Origin: an uncultured Fibrobacter sp.
GTDB taxonomy: Bacteria > Fibrobacterota > Fibrobacteria > Fibrobacterales > Fibrobacteraceae
Reading direction: 5' to 3'
DNA length: 64,000 nt
NCBI GenBank assembly: GCA_946405515.1
Contig: CAMJHM010000003.1
Coordinates: forward strand, 1-64,000
Positions within the stretch are counted from its first letter, which is position 1, and the number at the start of each line of letters is the position of its first letter. The notes beneath the pieces are model-generated. The model was not told the DNA's origin, searched no databases, and saw nothing but the letters and a program-made list of their open reading frames with translations. Shown here piece after piece: positions 20,640 through 28,946 of this stretch. A program made the translations under genes and the position numbers.

Positions 20640-20686
20640 GGGAGGGGACCGGGCGGCCTTCGCAACTCTGAGCGTGGTCCCCTCCC
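20640..20686. repeat. perfect 11-bp inverted repeat GGGAGGGGACC / GGTCCCCTCCC
   Basis: 20640-20650 pairs with 20676-20686; not followed by a U-tract. Confidence 0.75.
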
Positions 20687-20792
20687 GCATACTCTTAATT
20701 CAAAAAACTGTAAAACCATAGAATTCAACCCTAAAAAACAATTGTTCTAGCATATTGTTTTTTGTATATTCCCTCTCGAAAGAGACTAAAAA

Positions 20793-21683
20793 ATGCTTGA
20801 TAAAGAAGTTTTAAAGACTGTCAGCCGCATCGAACTTTCCGTTCGTGGCGCACTCGACACCGTGATGACCGGTGCTTATCACAGCTCGTTCAAGGGCAAC
20901 GGCATGGAGTTCAGCGAAGTCCGCGAGTACATGCCCGGCGATGACGTGCGCACCATCGACTGGAACGTGACCGCACGAACCGGCACCCCCTACGTCAAGA
21001 AGTTTATCGAAGAGCGCGAAATGACCATGCTTTTGATGGTCGATGCCTCCAGCTCTTCGGAATTCGGTTCCGGCAAGCAGATGAAGGGCGAAGTCATGGC
21101 AACGCTGACCGCGCTTCTCGCCTTTGCCGCCATCAAGAACAACGATAAAGTCGGCTTGCTCATCTACACCGACCAGGTCGAACTCTTTATCCCGCCGGAG
21201 AAAGGCCGCAAGCACGTGTTGCGCCTTATCCGCGAAATCCTTTACTTCAAGCCGCAGCACCACGGCACCAACACGCAGGTGGCGCTAGAATATGCAGGCA
21301 AGATTCTGAACCGCCGCGCCGTGGTCGTGGTAATGAGCGACTTCTTGGACGAAGGTTTCGAAAACGCATTCAAGATTTTGCGCAAGCGCCACGACGTGCT
21401 CGCCGTGTCTGTGGTGGACCCGCGCGAAATGGAGCTCCCGCCCGCAGGCCTCGTGGAACTTGAAGACCCCGAAACCGGCGAAACACTTTTGATCGACACC
21501 GGCGATGCCTCTTTCCGCGAAGCGTTCGCCCGCGAAGCCAAGCGCCAAGGCAAAGCGACCAAGGAACTCTTCCAGCGCATGTCCATCGATTTTGTGCGCA
21601 TCGAGACGCACGACGACTTCAAGGAAACCGTCGCCCCGCTCATCGAGCACTTCCGCCGCCGCGCCCGCGCCGCAAGAATGTAA
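20793..21683 (+). CDS. DUF58 domain-containing protein
   Basis: GNGMEFSEVREYMPGDDVRTIDWNVTARTGTPYVKKFIEEREMTMLLMVDASSSSEFG; DUF58 signature plus VWA-like fold. Confidence 0.92.
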   Translation: MLDKEVLKTVSRIELSVRGALDTVMTGAYHSSFKGNGMEFSEVREYMPGDDVRTIDWNVTARTGTPYVKKFIEEREMTMLLMVDASSSSEFGSGKQMKGEVMATLTALLAFAAIKNNDKVGLLIYTDQVELFIPPEKGRKHVLRLIREILYFKPQHHGTNTQVALEYAGKILNRRAVVVVMSDFLDEGFENAFKILRKRHDVLAVSVVDPREMELPPAGLVELEDPETGETLLIDTGDASFREAFAREAKRQGKATKELFQRMSIDFVRIETHDDFKETVAPLIEHFRRRARAARM

Positions 21684-22806
21684 TTACTCCCTGTGCTCGT
21701 ACAAGTACAGATTCGCTTCGGGCACAGCCAAGTCTGAGCCTTTGATATGCCACTCATCGTCATCGCCCGTGCGGTACTTGACCACAACACGGTAGCGATT
21801 GTCCGTCTGCAAGATTTCCGGTGGAACCGTCCAGAAATTCTCCGTGCCCACAACCATCTCTAGCGTATAAGATTTGCCGGCATCCGCTTCGTAAATCGTA
21901 ATGGAATTCACCATGTCTTTCGGGTTCCGCACCTGGACAATGCTCCAGAACGTGCTCGCGCCCTCCTTGACCCAGAGCGACGTAGAATCACCCCACACGC
22001 CCTCGACGCCTTCGCAACTCACGAATTCCCATTCACCGTAGTAACGGCCCACAGAATTTGCCCATGATGTCGGCCGCCGGAGCGCCCCCTAAGTCAACAC
22101 CACAATTCGCATCGGGGCAACGGTCGGTAATGCGCACCGTCACACGCTTCCAGCCATCAGGAGTCTTCGCCTTCACACGCACGCAGCCACCGCAGGCCGC
22201 ACCGCCATTCCACGGGCCCTTAGCATCACCCGGAGAAACATTCACGTGTATTGCCGCATAATACTGAATGTTAGTTTGTCCGTAGTTGCAAGCGCCACCC
22301 AAACTAGTTTCTTTTGCAGTGACGCTCCCATAAGTCGTCACAGAACCCTTGCCACCCTTCTCCGTGAGCGTAGGGTCGGCAGCCGTATAGCTGTCGCAGT
22401 CCGTACACTTACCGTCATCGCCATCGTCATCATCGGAAGAAGCCGGAGCTACGCTGGAACTGGAAACCGGATTGACACTGCTGCCCGGAACATCAGAAGA
22501 ACTACTTGGGGCACCCTCGGAACTCGAGACACTTTTCGGCGCATCCGCAGAAGAACTGCCCGCAGAACTCGAAGCAGGAGCGGCACTAGAATTAGGCACA
22601 TCAGAAACACTGCTAGAAGAAGCCTTCGTCGAGGAACTCCTTGCAGAAGACGCACCCTCGGAACTCGAAGACTTTTCCGCCGAAGATATCAGGGCATCAG
22701 AAGAGGACAAAGTCGACGGATCTGCACCGGAACTAGAATCGTCTCCACAGGCGACAAGACCAGTAATCGAAAGCACACATAAAAAAACAAGAACATGAAG
22801 TCTCAT
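21684..22806 (-). pseudogene. expansin-like lipoprotein (RlpA-like DPBB + CBM63-like), frameshifted
   Basis: Two ORFs (22033-22806 and 21684-22052) overlap in different frames. The first carries lipobox, Ser linker and DPBB (CNYGQTNIQYYAAIHVNV...ACGGCVRVKAKTPDGWKRVTVRITDRCPDANCGVDLGGAPAADIMGKFCG). The second continues RYYGEWEFVSCEGVEG.... Confidence 0.8.
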
Positions 22807-22835
22807 GTCCTTGAATATATATTATTTGGAAAAAA

Positions 22836-23561
22836 TTACCAGTCCTTCGCGGGTCTTGCTTGGCCGCGCAAGGGTTTCCAGGGTTTGCGTTCGCCGTTCT
22901 GCTCGTCGAAATCCTTCAAGAGCTGTGCAGCCTCTTCAGGAGTCATCTCGCCCATCTGCACAGGCTGTTCCTGAGGTTCCTCGCCTTGGCTGTCGCTTGA
23001 GCCTTCTTCGGGTTGCTGCGGCTCGGGCTGTTCTCCGCCCTGGCTGCTGCTCGATTCGCCATTCTGGCCTTCACCATTCTGGTTCTGGTCATCACTTCCG
23101 CTTGAAGAACTTTCTCCCTGGTTCTGGTCCTGCTGATCCTGGTTTTGGTCTTGGTTCTGCTGGTCCTTATCCTGGTCCTGATTCTGATCCTGGTTCTGAT
23201 CTTTATTCTGGTCCTGGTTGTTATCCTGGTTCTTGTCGTTCTTCTTGTTCTCGTTCTTCTGCTCGTCCTTGGCCTCTTTGATGCGGTCGAGGAGCATTTG
23301 CAACTTCTGGTCGTTCGGATAGTATTGCAGGCCCTCGTTGCAGGTGATCTCGGCAGAGGGCAAACGATTCTCGATGTACTGGAAGGCGGCATCGCTGTAA
23401 TAGGCACTCGCCGACTTCGGCGCCGCAAAGGCAGCGACGGATAACAACAAAATTATAGACGAAAGACGAATGACGATAGACGAAAGAGATTGCTTCGGCT
23501 TCGCCTCGCAATGACAAGACTGAGTCTCACAATGACGAGAAGGCATATAGCTCATAGCCAT
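22836..23561 (-). CDS. TPR/BatC-like protein with Q/N/D low-complexity tract
   Basis: YYSDAAFQYIENRLPSAEITCNEGLQYYPNDQKLQMLLDRI followed by QNQDQNKDQNQDQNQDQDKDQQ...; TAATG stop-start overlap with the upstream TPR gene. Confidence 0.7.
   Translation of the reverse strand: MAMSYMPSRHCETQSCHCEAKPKQSLSSIVIRLSSIILLLSVAAFAAPKSASAYYSDAAFQYIENRLPSAEITCNEGLQYYPNDQKLQMLLDRIKEAKDEQKNENKKNDKNQDNNQDQNKDQNQDQNQDQDKDQQNQDQNQDQQDQNQGESSSSGSDDQNQNGEGQNGESSSSQGGEQPEPQQPEEGSSDSQGEEPQEQPVQMGEMTPEEAAQLLKDFDEQNGERKPWKPLRGQARPAKDW
23458..23515. repeat. heptamer tandem (GACGAAA-like x4) followed by a dispersed palindrome, inside a CDS
   Basis: gacgaaa gacgaat gacgata gacgaaa gag, then gagattgcttcggcttcgcctcgcaatgac, matching 5174-5207. 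Confidence 0.85.
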
Positions 23562-24295
23562 TAGATTACCTCCAGGTCGTTGTCGGTGTTGCTTGCGTCA
23601 ATCTTGGCCTTGGGCTTGCGGCCGGCCTTGATTTCGATGACGTCGTCGATGCGCTGCACGTGGCCGCTCAGCTGGCCAGCGGTCTCGTCTTCGGCAATCA
23701 GGTTCTCGAGCATCTCCTTGCCTTCGGCGTACTTGCCGTCTTTGCAGAGCTGGAGCGCACGCGCCAAAACTTCCTTCGCCTTCTCGGAAAGCGGCGGCTG
23801 TTTCTGGTCGTTATTGTCCTGATTCTGGTCCTTGTTTTCTTTCTGCTTGTCGAGTTCTTCTTTCAGTTTACGCTGCACAATTTCCACGTTCTTCTTCGCG
23901 TTCTCGAAACCGTTATCGAGGTCAATCGCTTTCTTGAGGTAAGCGACCGACTCGCGCCATGCGGCAATGCGTTCACTGCCCTCGGCGGCCTTCTCGCCCA
24001 TGCGGAAATGCGTGTTCGCCAAGTTGTAGGCGGCCTTCGCGGCCATCTTCTTATCCGGCATGCGCACGGCACTCTCAAGTTCCTTCTTGGCCTCTTCGTA
24101 ATTGCCGAGCCTGTACTGGCATGTCCCAATATTGTAGAACAAAAGCGGGTTCGCGGGTTCGGCCTCGCGGGCCTTCATGTACTTTTCGAGCGCGCCGGCA
24201 TAATCGCCATTCTTGAACAGCTTGTTGCCGTCATTGATTGGCCGCGCACAAATCGTCACCGCAAATAAGCACGTCAAAAGAACAAATAATCGCAT
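23561..24295 (-). CDS. TPR-repeat protein (Bat aerotolerance-type)
   Basis: NKLFKNGDYAGALEKYMKAREAEPANPLLFYNIGTCQYRLGNYEEAKKELESAVRMPDKKMAAKAAYNLANTHFRMG; clear TPR units. Confidence 0.85.
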   Translation of the reverse strand: MRLFVLLTCLFAVTICARPINDGNKLFKNGDYAGALEKYMKAREAEPANPLLFYNIGTCQYRLGNYEEAKKELESAVRMPDKKMAAKAAYNLANTHFRMGEKAAEGSERIAAWRESVAYLKKAIDLDNGFENAKKNVEIVQRKLKEELDKQKENKDQNQDNNDQKQPPLSEKAKEVLARALQLCKDGKYAEGKEMLENLIAEDETAGQLSGHVQRIDDVIEIKAGRKPKAKIDASNTDNDLEVI

Positions 24296-24388
24296 TTTTA
24301 GCCTCTAACGGCTAGAATATACAAAACTACGAGGGGAAAAACCGCATGCCGAAGATGTCAAAAAGAGATTTCTTGAACCTTTTTTTCG

Positions 24389-25708
24389 TCATTCAAGTTT
24401 GCGGACTAAACGCATGCCCTCAAACGATGGAATTATAAATGAAAACGTTTCAGGGCTCCATGGTTTTTCAATAGTGTTACATTTATGGTAACTCAAAAAA
24501 TAACATTCTTTACCTATATCATAATAGTTGTAATCATATGCCATACATTCATGACCATAGTCAAACTGATGCCCATCTCTTATAACAAAAGGTTTTTCCT
24601 CCGCATTTCCATACACATCATATAAACCATAGGAATTGGGCCTAAATTGCTTAACCGGATAAAGACCTCGATTATTGTCGATGCAATCATGACGTGCATA
24701 TTTTCTCAATTCATCTTCACTTGCGGAATCTCCCCATAGAAAAGTCGAATTGACACCACCTCGACGTAACACCTGCCACTCCTCATATATCGGCTCTCGG
24801 TATCCATTGCTCGCAGTATCTAGAACAAGCATACGCTTTCTTTTTGAATCAAATCTTCCATATATCACTTTTGCCGTGTCATAAGAATTAATGGGAACAT
24901 CCCTTTTAACAACATCTTCAAGCCCATCAATAACGGATCTGTAATGAGAATAAAGATAATTCGCCTTTGCCGGGAAATCTAGGAGCTTCGATGTATCGCG
25001 AAATGGATAAAAGCCTGTATTCGAAAATTCATACGGAGATTTTTTGCGATTAAATTGTTCGTCCAGCCACAAAGCATCACGAACTCTCAATTCTGTTTTG
25101 TCAACAATCAGATCTTGCGTAAAGGTTTTAGTGACATACTTTGAATCTGGATTTTTTCGACCAAACTTTCTTTGAAGGCCGTTCCACACACTAAAACTTT
25201 TACCCGCAAGCTCCACAATAGTCTGATTGACAAGTATCCAACTGGAATCAGCCTCCGTTAAATCGTCCAAATTTCTTGAAAACAAAACCAAGATGCTCCT
25301 CGTATAAGGGGACCCATCAACATAGACACAATTCTTGGAGTCAATATGAGCAGGACCGTTCACAATCCAAGTTCCATCCCCCGTATTAAAAATCTTCTCG
25401 GGGCAGAGCTTGACTCCCTGATTCCAGTCCACCTCATACCAACGTTTTTTTCCCTTTGACTTGACATAGTCCTTTTTAATAAAAGCGCTCGCATTAGTTT
25501 TCTTTCCAGTGTTTTTTGCCACAAAACATCTTTTACTTGGGCATTTCTTCGAATTTAACTCCGACAAAGAGCCCATTTTAGTCAGCAGATGCCCTTCTGC
25601 ATCATAAACATTCAACCCCTGTTGTGCAAAACAGGATATACAGGCAACTAATATGATGTTCACTAAAATTCTCTTCACCATCACCTTCAAATTCATGATG
25701 CGTATCAA
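24389..25708 (-). CDS. secreted protein with divergent SUMF1/FGE-like C-terminal domain
   Basis: C-terminus STFLWGDSASEDELRKYARHDCIDNNRGLYPVKQFRPNSYGLYDVYGNAEE...FEGMRLVRKLE resembles the SUMF1 G-x-KPNxFGLYDMxGNVWEW...GFRLVR pattern. Confidence 0.6.
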   Translation of the reverse strand: MIRIMNLKVMVKRILVNIILVACISCFAQQGLNVYDAEGHLLTKMGSLSELNSKKCPSKRCFVAKNTGKKTNASAFIKKDYVKSKGKKRWYEVDWNQGVKLCPEKIFNTGDGTWIVNGPAHIDSKNCVYVDGSPYTRSILVLFSRNLDDLTEADSSWILVNQTIVELAGKSFSVWNGLQRKFGRKNPDSKYVTKTFTQDLIVDKTELRVRDALWLDEQFNRKKSPYEFSNTGFYPFRDTSKLLDFPAKANYLYSHYRSVIDGLEDVVKRDVPINSYDTAKVIYGRFDSKRKRMLVLDTASNGYREPIYEEWQVLRRGGVNSTFLWGDSASEDELRKYARHDCIDNNRGLYPVKQFRPNSYGLYDVYGNAEEKPFVIRDGHQFDYGHECMAYDYNYYDIGKECYFLSYHKCNTIEKPWSPETFSFIIPSFEGMRLVRKLE

Positions 25709-25743
25709 TCACAAATTAATTCATTTATAACAAAAAATCAAGA

Positions 25744-25775
25744 AAGTCCGCCGGGCGGGCGGACTTATTTTCCCA
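25744..25775. terminator. hairpin terminator-like
   Basis: aagtccgcc-ggg-cgggcggactt followed by attttc. Confidence 0.6.
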
Positions 25776-25795
25776 TTTTATAGAGGTTTTCCTTG

Positions 25796-26998
25796 TTACG
25801 GCATTGATGCTGAGCTCATGGCCTCGGGCATCGCGGCCGAAGTCACGGGGAAAGGCATCGATGCAGAAGACATGGTTACACCACCTTGCCCGTCAAACGG
25901 TTCGTCATCATCGTCTTGCACATTGAAGTGCTCGTTTTCGCCGTCCATGTCCGGACAAATCGTATAGCACTTACCATTCAAGCTATTTTCGCAAGCAGTG
26001 TAGCATGATTGCATCGACGTGGAACTCATTGTCCCATCCACAGAGGCAGAGCTCATGGCCTCAGGCATCGCGGCCGAAGTCACAGGGAAAGGCATCGATG
26101 CAGAAGACATGGTTACACCACCTTGCCCGTCATACGGGTCGTCATCATCGCCTTGCACATTGAAGTGTTCCTCTTCGCCTTCCATATCGAGGCAAATCGT
26201 CTTGCACTCCATATTGTCAAACGGATTAGCGACCGTGTCTTTCGAAGAAATATTCTCCAACGGATTCGTGCATACAATGGAGCACTGTGGGCCCTCCGCC
26301 ACCACCAAGGAATCGCACCGCGCCTTATAGTAGTAATCCGCCTCATGCGTCAGCACTTCCGGGGTAATGGCCAGACCGAACAGAGGCACAGCGCAGGCGA
26401 CCCGGAGGTTCCTAAAGTCATTACAACCGGTTCCATCATTATAATCCCTGAATACGCCATACAACGATTCACAACGCAGCCGGAACGCCGTAAGGTCCGC
26501 TTCGCAATCTATTTTGTCTTCTTCAAACCAATAGGTATTTTCAACCTTTTCTATCAAGACCTCGTCCTTTGTCAACAAAAGACTGGTTTCCATGTAGTCC
26601 GCGCTAGTTCCGGTAAAGAGCATCTGGGTGCCAGATTCTTCTTCGTAATAGGTAACGTTGCATCCCTGCCGGCTATAATAAACTTCGCCCGAAGTCTCGA
26701 AATCATGGGCTGTTTGCGGCACAGGAATTTCAACGGACGGGTCATCAATTTCCACTATGCCTGAATCTAACCTTACCACATTGGTGTTTTCCACGGTTCC
26801 GCCGCCACCAGATTCCATAGTCTTGAGGATGCTATCCATGATGGCTTTTTGTCCTGCAGAAGGCTCCTGGGGCAAAACGGACAGTCTGGTGTCAAGATCG
26901 CCAGCCGGTTCCGTCGTCACGCCGGCACCCTCTTCCGAAGAACATGCCGCGAACAAGGCCAGCGAGAAAACGATTCCTATATATTTCTTCTTATCCAT
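25796..26998 (-). CDS. lipoprotein downstream of TIGR02147 gene (cassette 1); C-terminal 79-aa tandem duplication
   Basis: MDKKKYIGIVFSLALFAACSSEEG lipobox; start overlaps the TIGR02147 stop by 8 nt. Confidence 0.75.
   Translation of the reverse strand: MDKKKYIGIVFSLALFAACSSEEGAGVTTEPAGDLDTRLSVLPQEPSAGQKAIMDSILKTMESGGGGTVENTNVVRLDSGIVEIDDPSVEIPVPQTAHDFETSGEVYYSRQGCNVTYYEEESGTQMLFTGTSADYMETSLLLTKDEVLIEKVENTYWFEEDKIDCEADLTAFRLRCESLYGVFRDYNDGTGCNDFRNLRVACAVPLFGLAITPEVLTHEADYYYKARCDSLVVAEGPQCSIVCTNPLENISSKDTVANPFDNMECKTICLDMEGEEEHFNVQGDDDDPYDGQGGVTMSSASMPFPVTSAAMPEAMSSASVDGTMSSTSMQSCYTACENSLNGKCYTICPDMDGENEHFNVQDDDDEPFDGQGGVTMSSASMPFPVTSAAMPEAMSSASMP
25812..26175. repeat. in-frame tandem duplication with 237-bp (79-codon) period
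   Basis: gagctcatggcctc(g/a)ggcatcgcggccgaagtcac(g/a)gggaaaggcatcgatgcagaagacatggttacaccaccttgcccgtca at 25812 and 26049. Confidence 0.88.
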
Positions 26999-27821
26999 GA
27001 TTTTCCTCCTGCCGCCTTGTCAGCGGAAACAATTGTAAATTCAACCTGTAAACCTGTTCACCGTGTTTGTCTTCACTCGCGATGGCGACGACCTTCTGTC
27101 TGAACTTTTCCGCCTCGCACGCAATACGGCGGTACGTATCGCGAGAAATCCCCATAGTGGCGCCCGCGAAGCTGCGATCTTCGACAGGGACGTTATCTAT
27201 CGCGTCCATCGCCAACTTGGCCATCTGCCTGTGCATGGGGCGCATGGCCGGGGGCACCATTCCCGCGACGCCCATCACAACCTTCTCGGTCTGCTCGTAA
27301 TGGTATTCGTCGTGTTTCTTGAGCAACCCCATCTGGATCAGAAAATCGAGAGTCTTCCGGATTTCGGTCGCGCTGATTTCCGGGTAGCAGAGCTTGGACA
27401 GTTCCATCGGTTTCGCGCCGGGATTCATGGGAGCGAGTTCTCGCAGCACCGGGTTGTACCATTCGCTAAAGTAAGCGTAGGCATCCGCCGACAGCGTACG
27501 CACCTTGTTTTCCTTCGCAAGTTCGCGCATTCTCTTCAACGCGGCATTCTTTTTTGCCTCGTCACCGGAATCGGCGAACACGACCATCTGGGCAAAGTAT
27601 TCCTTGGCGCTCCCTTCGAGTTCCATTGCCATAGCGACACGATCCACGCCCACCTTGGAAAGGCGGGTTTTCCCATCACACACCAACTTCATGTAATTCG
27701 ACGAAGAGAACCCCGCCAAATGCGAGAATTCCCTCCACGAGAAGGCGGAACAGCGCTTGCGTTCTTCGTAGAACTCCTGCATGTACCGCCTGTAATCAAG
27801 ATATTCGTATATTGCTTTCAT
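26991..27821 (-). CDS. TIGR02147 / DUF4423 family protein (cassette 1)
   Basis: MKAIYEYLDYRRYMQEFYEERKRCSAFSWREFSHLAGFSSSNYMKLVCDGKTRLSKVGVDRVAMAMEL...; C-terminus RSFAGATMGISRDTYRRIACEAEKFRQKVVAIASEDKHGEQVYRLNLQLFPLT. Confidence 0.88.
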   Translation of the reverse strand: MKAIYEYLDYRRYMQEFYEERKRCSAFSWREFSHLAGFSSSNYMKLVCDGKTRLSKVGVDRVAMAMELEGSAKEYFAQMVVFADSGDEAKKNAALKRMRELAKENKVRTLSADAYAYFSEWYNPVLRELAPMNPGAKPMELSKLCYPEISATEIRKTLDFLIQMGLLKKHDEYHYEQTEKVVMGVAGMVPPAMRPMHRQMAKLAMDAIDNVPVEDRSFAGATMGISRDTYRRIACEAEKFRQKVVAIASEDKHGEQVYRLNLQLFPLTRRQEENHG

Positions 27822-27839
27822 AGGTTTGACCTCGACAAC

Positions 27840-27875
27840 AATATATCTCTTTCAAAACACAAAATCAATGATTTT
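27840..27875 (-). promoter_or_regulatory. putative promoter plus operator of cassette 1
   Basis: Minus strand TTGATT (27868-27863), 17 bp, TATATT (27845-27840); perfect palindrome AAAATCA-A-TGATTTT (27861-27875) covers the -35; a second inverted repeat AAAATC-AAAA-GATTTT lies at 27881-27896. Confidence 0.5.
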
Positions 27876-27963
27876 GAGCTAAAATCAAAAGATTTTACAG
27901 AAATCCTAAAAATTCAAGCGTATATAACACAAGTCGTGGTATATGCAGATATCGTCGAAAAAC

Positions 27964-27994
27964 AAAAAAAGATCCAGTCAAGAAATTGACTGGA
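27964..27994 (-). terminator. rho-independent terminator of the 28009-28839 gene
   Basis: Minus strand tccagtcaatttcttgactgga followed by tcttttttt. Confidence 0.75.
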
Positions 27995-28008
27995 CCGAGG
28001 CATTTTGA

Positions 28009-28839
28009 TTAGTGAACTTTCTTGCGGGGCAATGGCACGGCAAGCCCATTCTCGAACCGCACAATTGTCGGCGTGCGGAATTCGTCGGCATACTCTTCGC
28101 GCCATTTGCCGCTACGGATTAGGTTGCCGTTCAGGTCGAACGCACGGAACTGCATTCCCTGTATAGGAACCTGCGGCACGGGAGATTTCAAGGACAGCGG
28201 AGCTTCTTCCTGGAATAATTCGGGGCATTGACGCACCGAGTCAATAAGGCCGCAGAAACTGTGGATACTTTCATTTTTTTCATAATCGCAAAGTGAAGTA
28301 ACCAACATTACAAATTTTCCCTTATCCGTATCTCCATTAGACTTGTAAGGGTTGTAAACACCAGCAGCAAGCGAAATATTATCTACAGGAGGCATGTCAC
28401 TTTTTATCATCTGTATGGCATGGCGAATCATCGAATCTGCTTCTGTTGCGGATCCTGGGAGAATGCCTGCCGACTGTAGCCTGTGGAATTCTTCAACAAT
28501 TAGGCTATCTATATAATATGCATGATACAAACTATTACACTCTTCTTTCGACGAACACAATCTAAAGAAAGTTACCCGATCTTCGGCAAGAAAAATCATA
28601 ATCGTCGAATCCGAAGGCGCTATGTAGGCTCTATAAACGGAATCTGAGCTGAAATTTTTCACCGGCGGGTCAAGTTGCGACAACTTCGATAAATCCAAAC
28701 GATATTCGTCAAAAAGATTGAATTCCGTTGCCGGATATTGAATCCCAAGTTCCATGTAATGGTGCACTTCGCATTCTTCTGCATGCAATTGAACTGTCAT
28801 GCAAAAGCAAACAAAAAATGCTAAAGCGAATCTTTTCAT
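28009..28839 (-). CDS. secreted hypothetical protein with Fibrobacter-style C-terminal segment
   Basis: Signal peptide; C-terminus FRAFDLNGNLIRSGKWREEYADEFRTPTIVRFENGLAVPL. Confidence 0.6.
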   Translation of the reverse strand: MKRFALAFFVCFCMTVQLHAEECEVHHYMELGIQYPATEFNLFDEYRLDLSKLSQLDPPVKNFSSDSVYRAYIAPSDSTIMIFLAEDRVTFFRLCSSKEECNSLYHAYYIDSLIVEEFHRLQSAGILPGSATEADSMIRHAIQMIKSDMPPVDNISLAAGVYNPYKSNGDTDKGKFVMLVTSLCDYEKNESIHSFCGLIDSVRQCPELFQEEAPLSLKSPVPQVPIQGMQFRAFDLNGNLIRSGKWREEYADEFRTPTIVRFENGLAVPLPRKKVH

Positions 28840-28946
28840 ATTCCACCCACGCTTATCCGACCAACCATTTTATAAATATAACCCCAAACAGGGGTAAAAA
28901 GCAATAGCCTTGTTAAGTTGAATATTGGGTATAGGATTCCCTTTAG

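Noticed and set aside
22449-22760. Repetitive gaagaactc/ggaactcgag text in the expansin gene as a DNA repeat element
   Set aside because: Explained by codons of the Ser-rich linker, common in Fibrobacter lipoproteins.
20793-24295. A complete Bat aerotolerance operon
   Set aside because: DUF58 and the TPR genes are convergent with the expansin gene between them, and MoxR and VWA partners are not adjacent; only dispersed Bat-type pieces are present.
25812-26175. Possible CRISPR-like repeat
   Set aside because: Only two in-frame copies with a 237-bp period inside a CDS; no short repeats with unique spacers.
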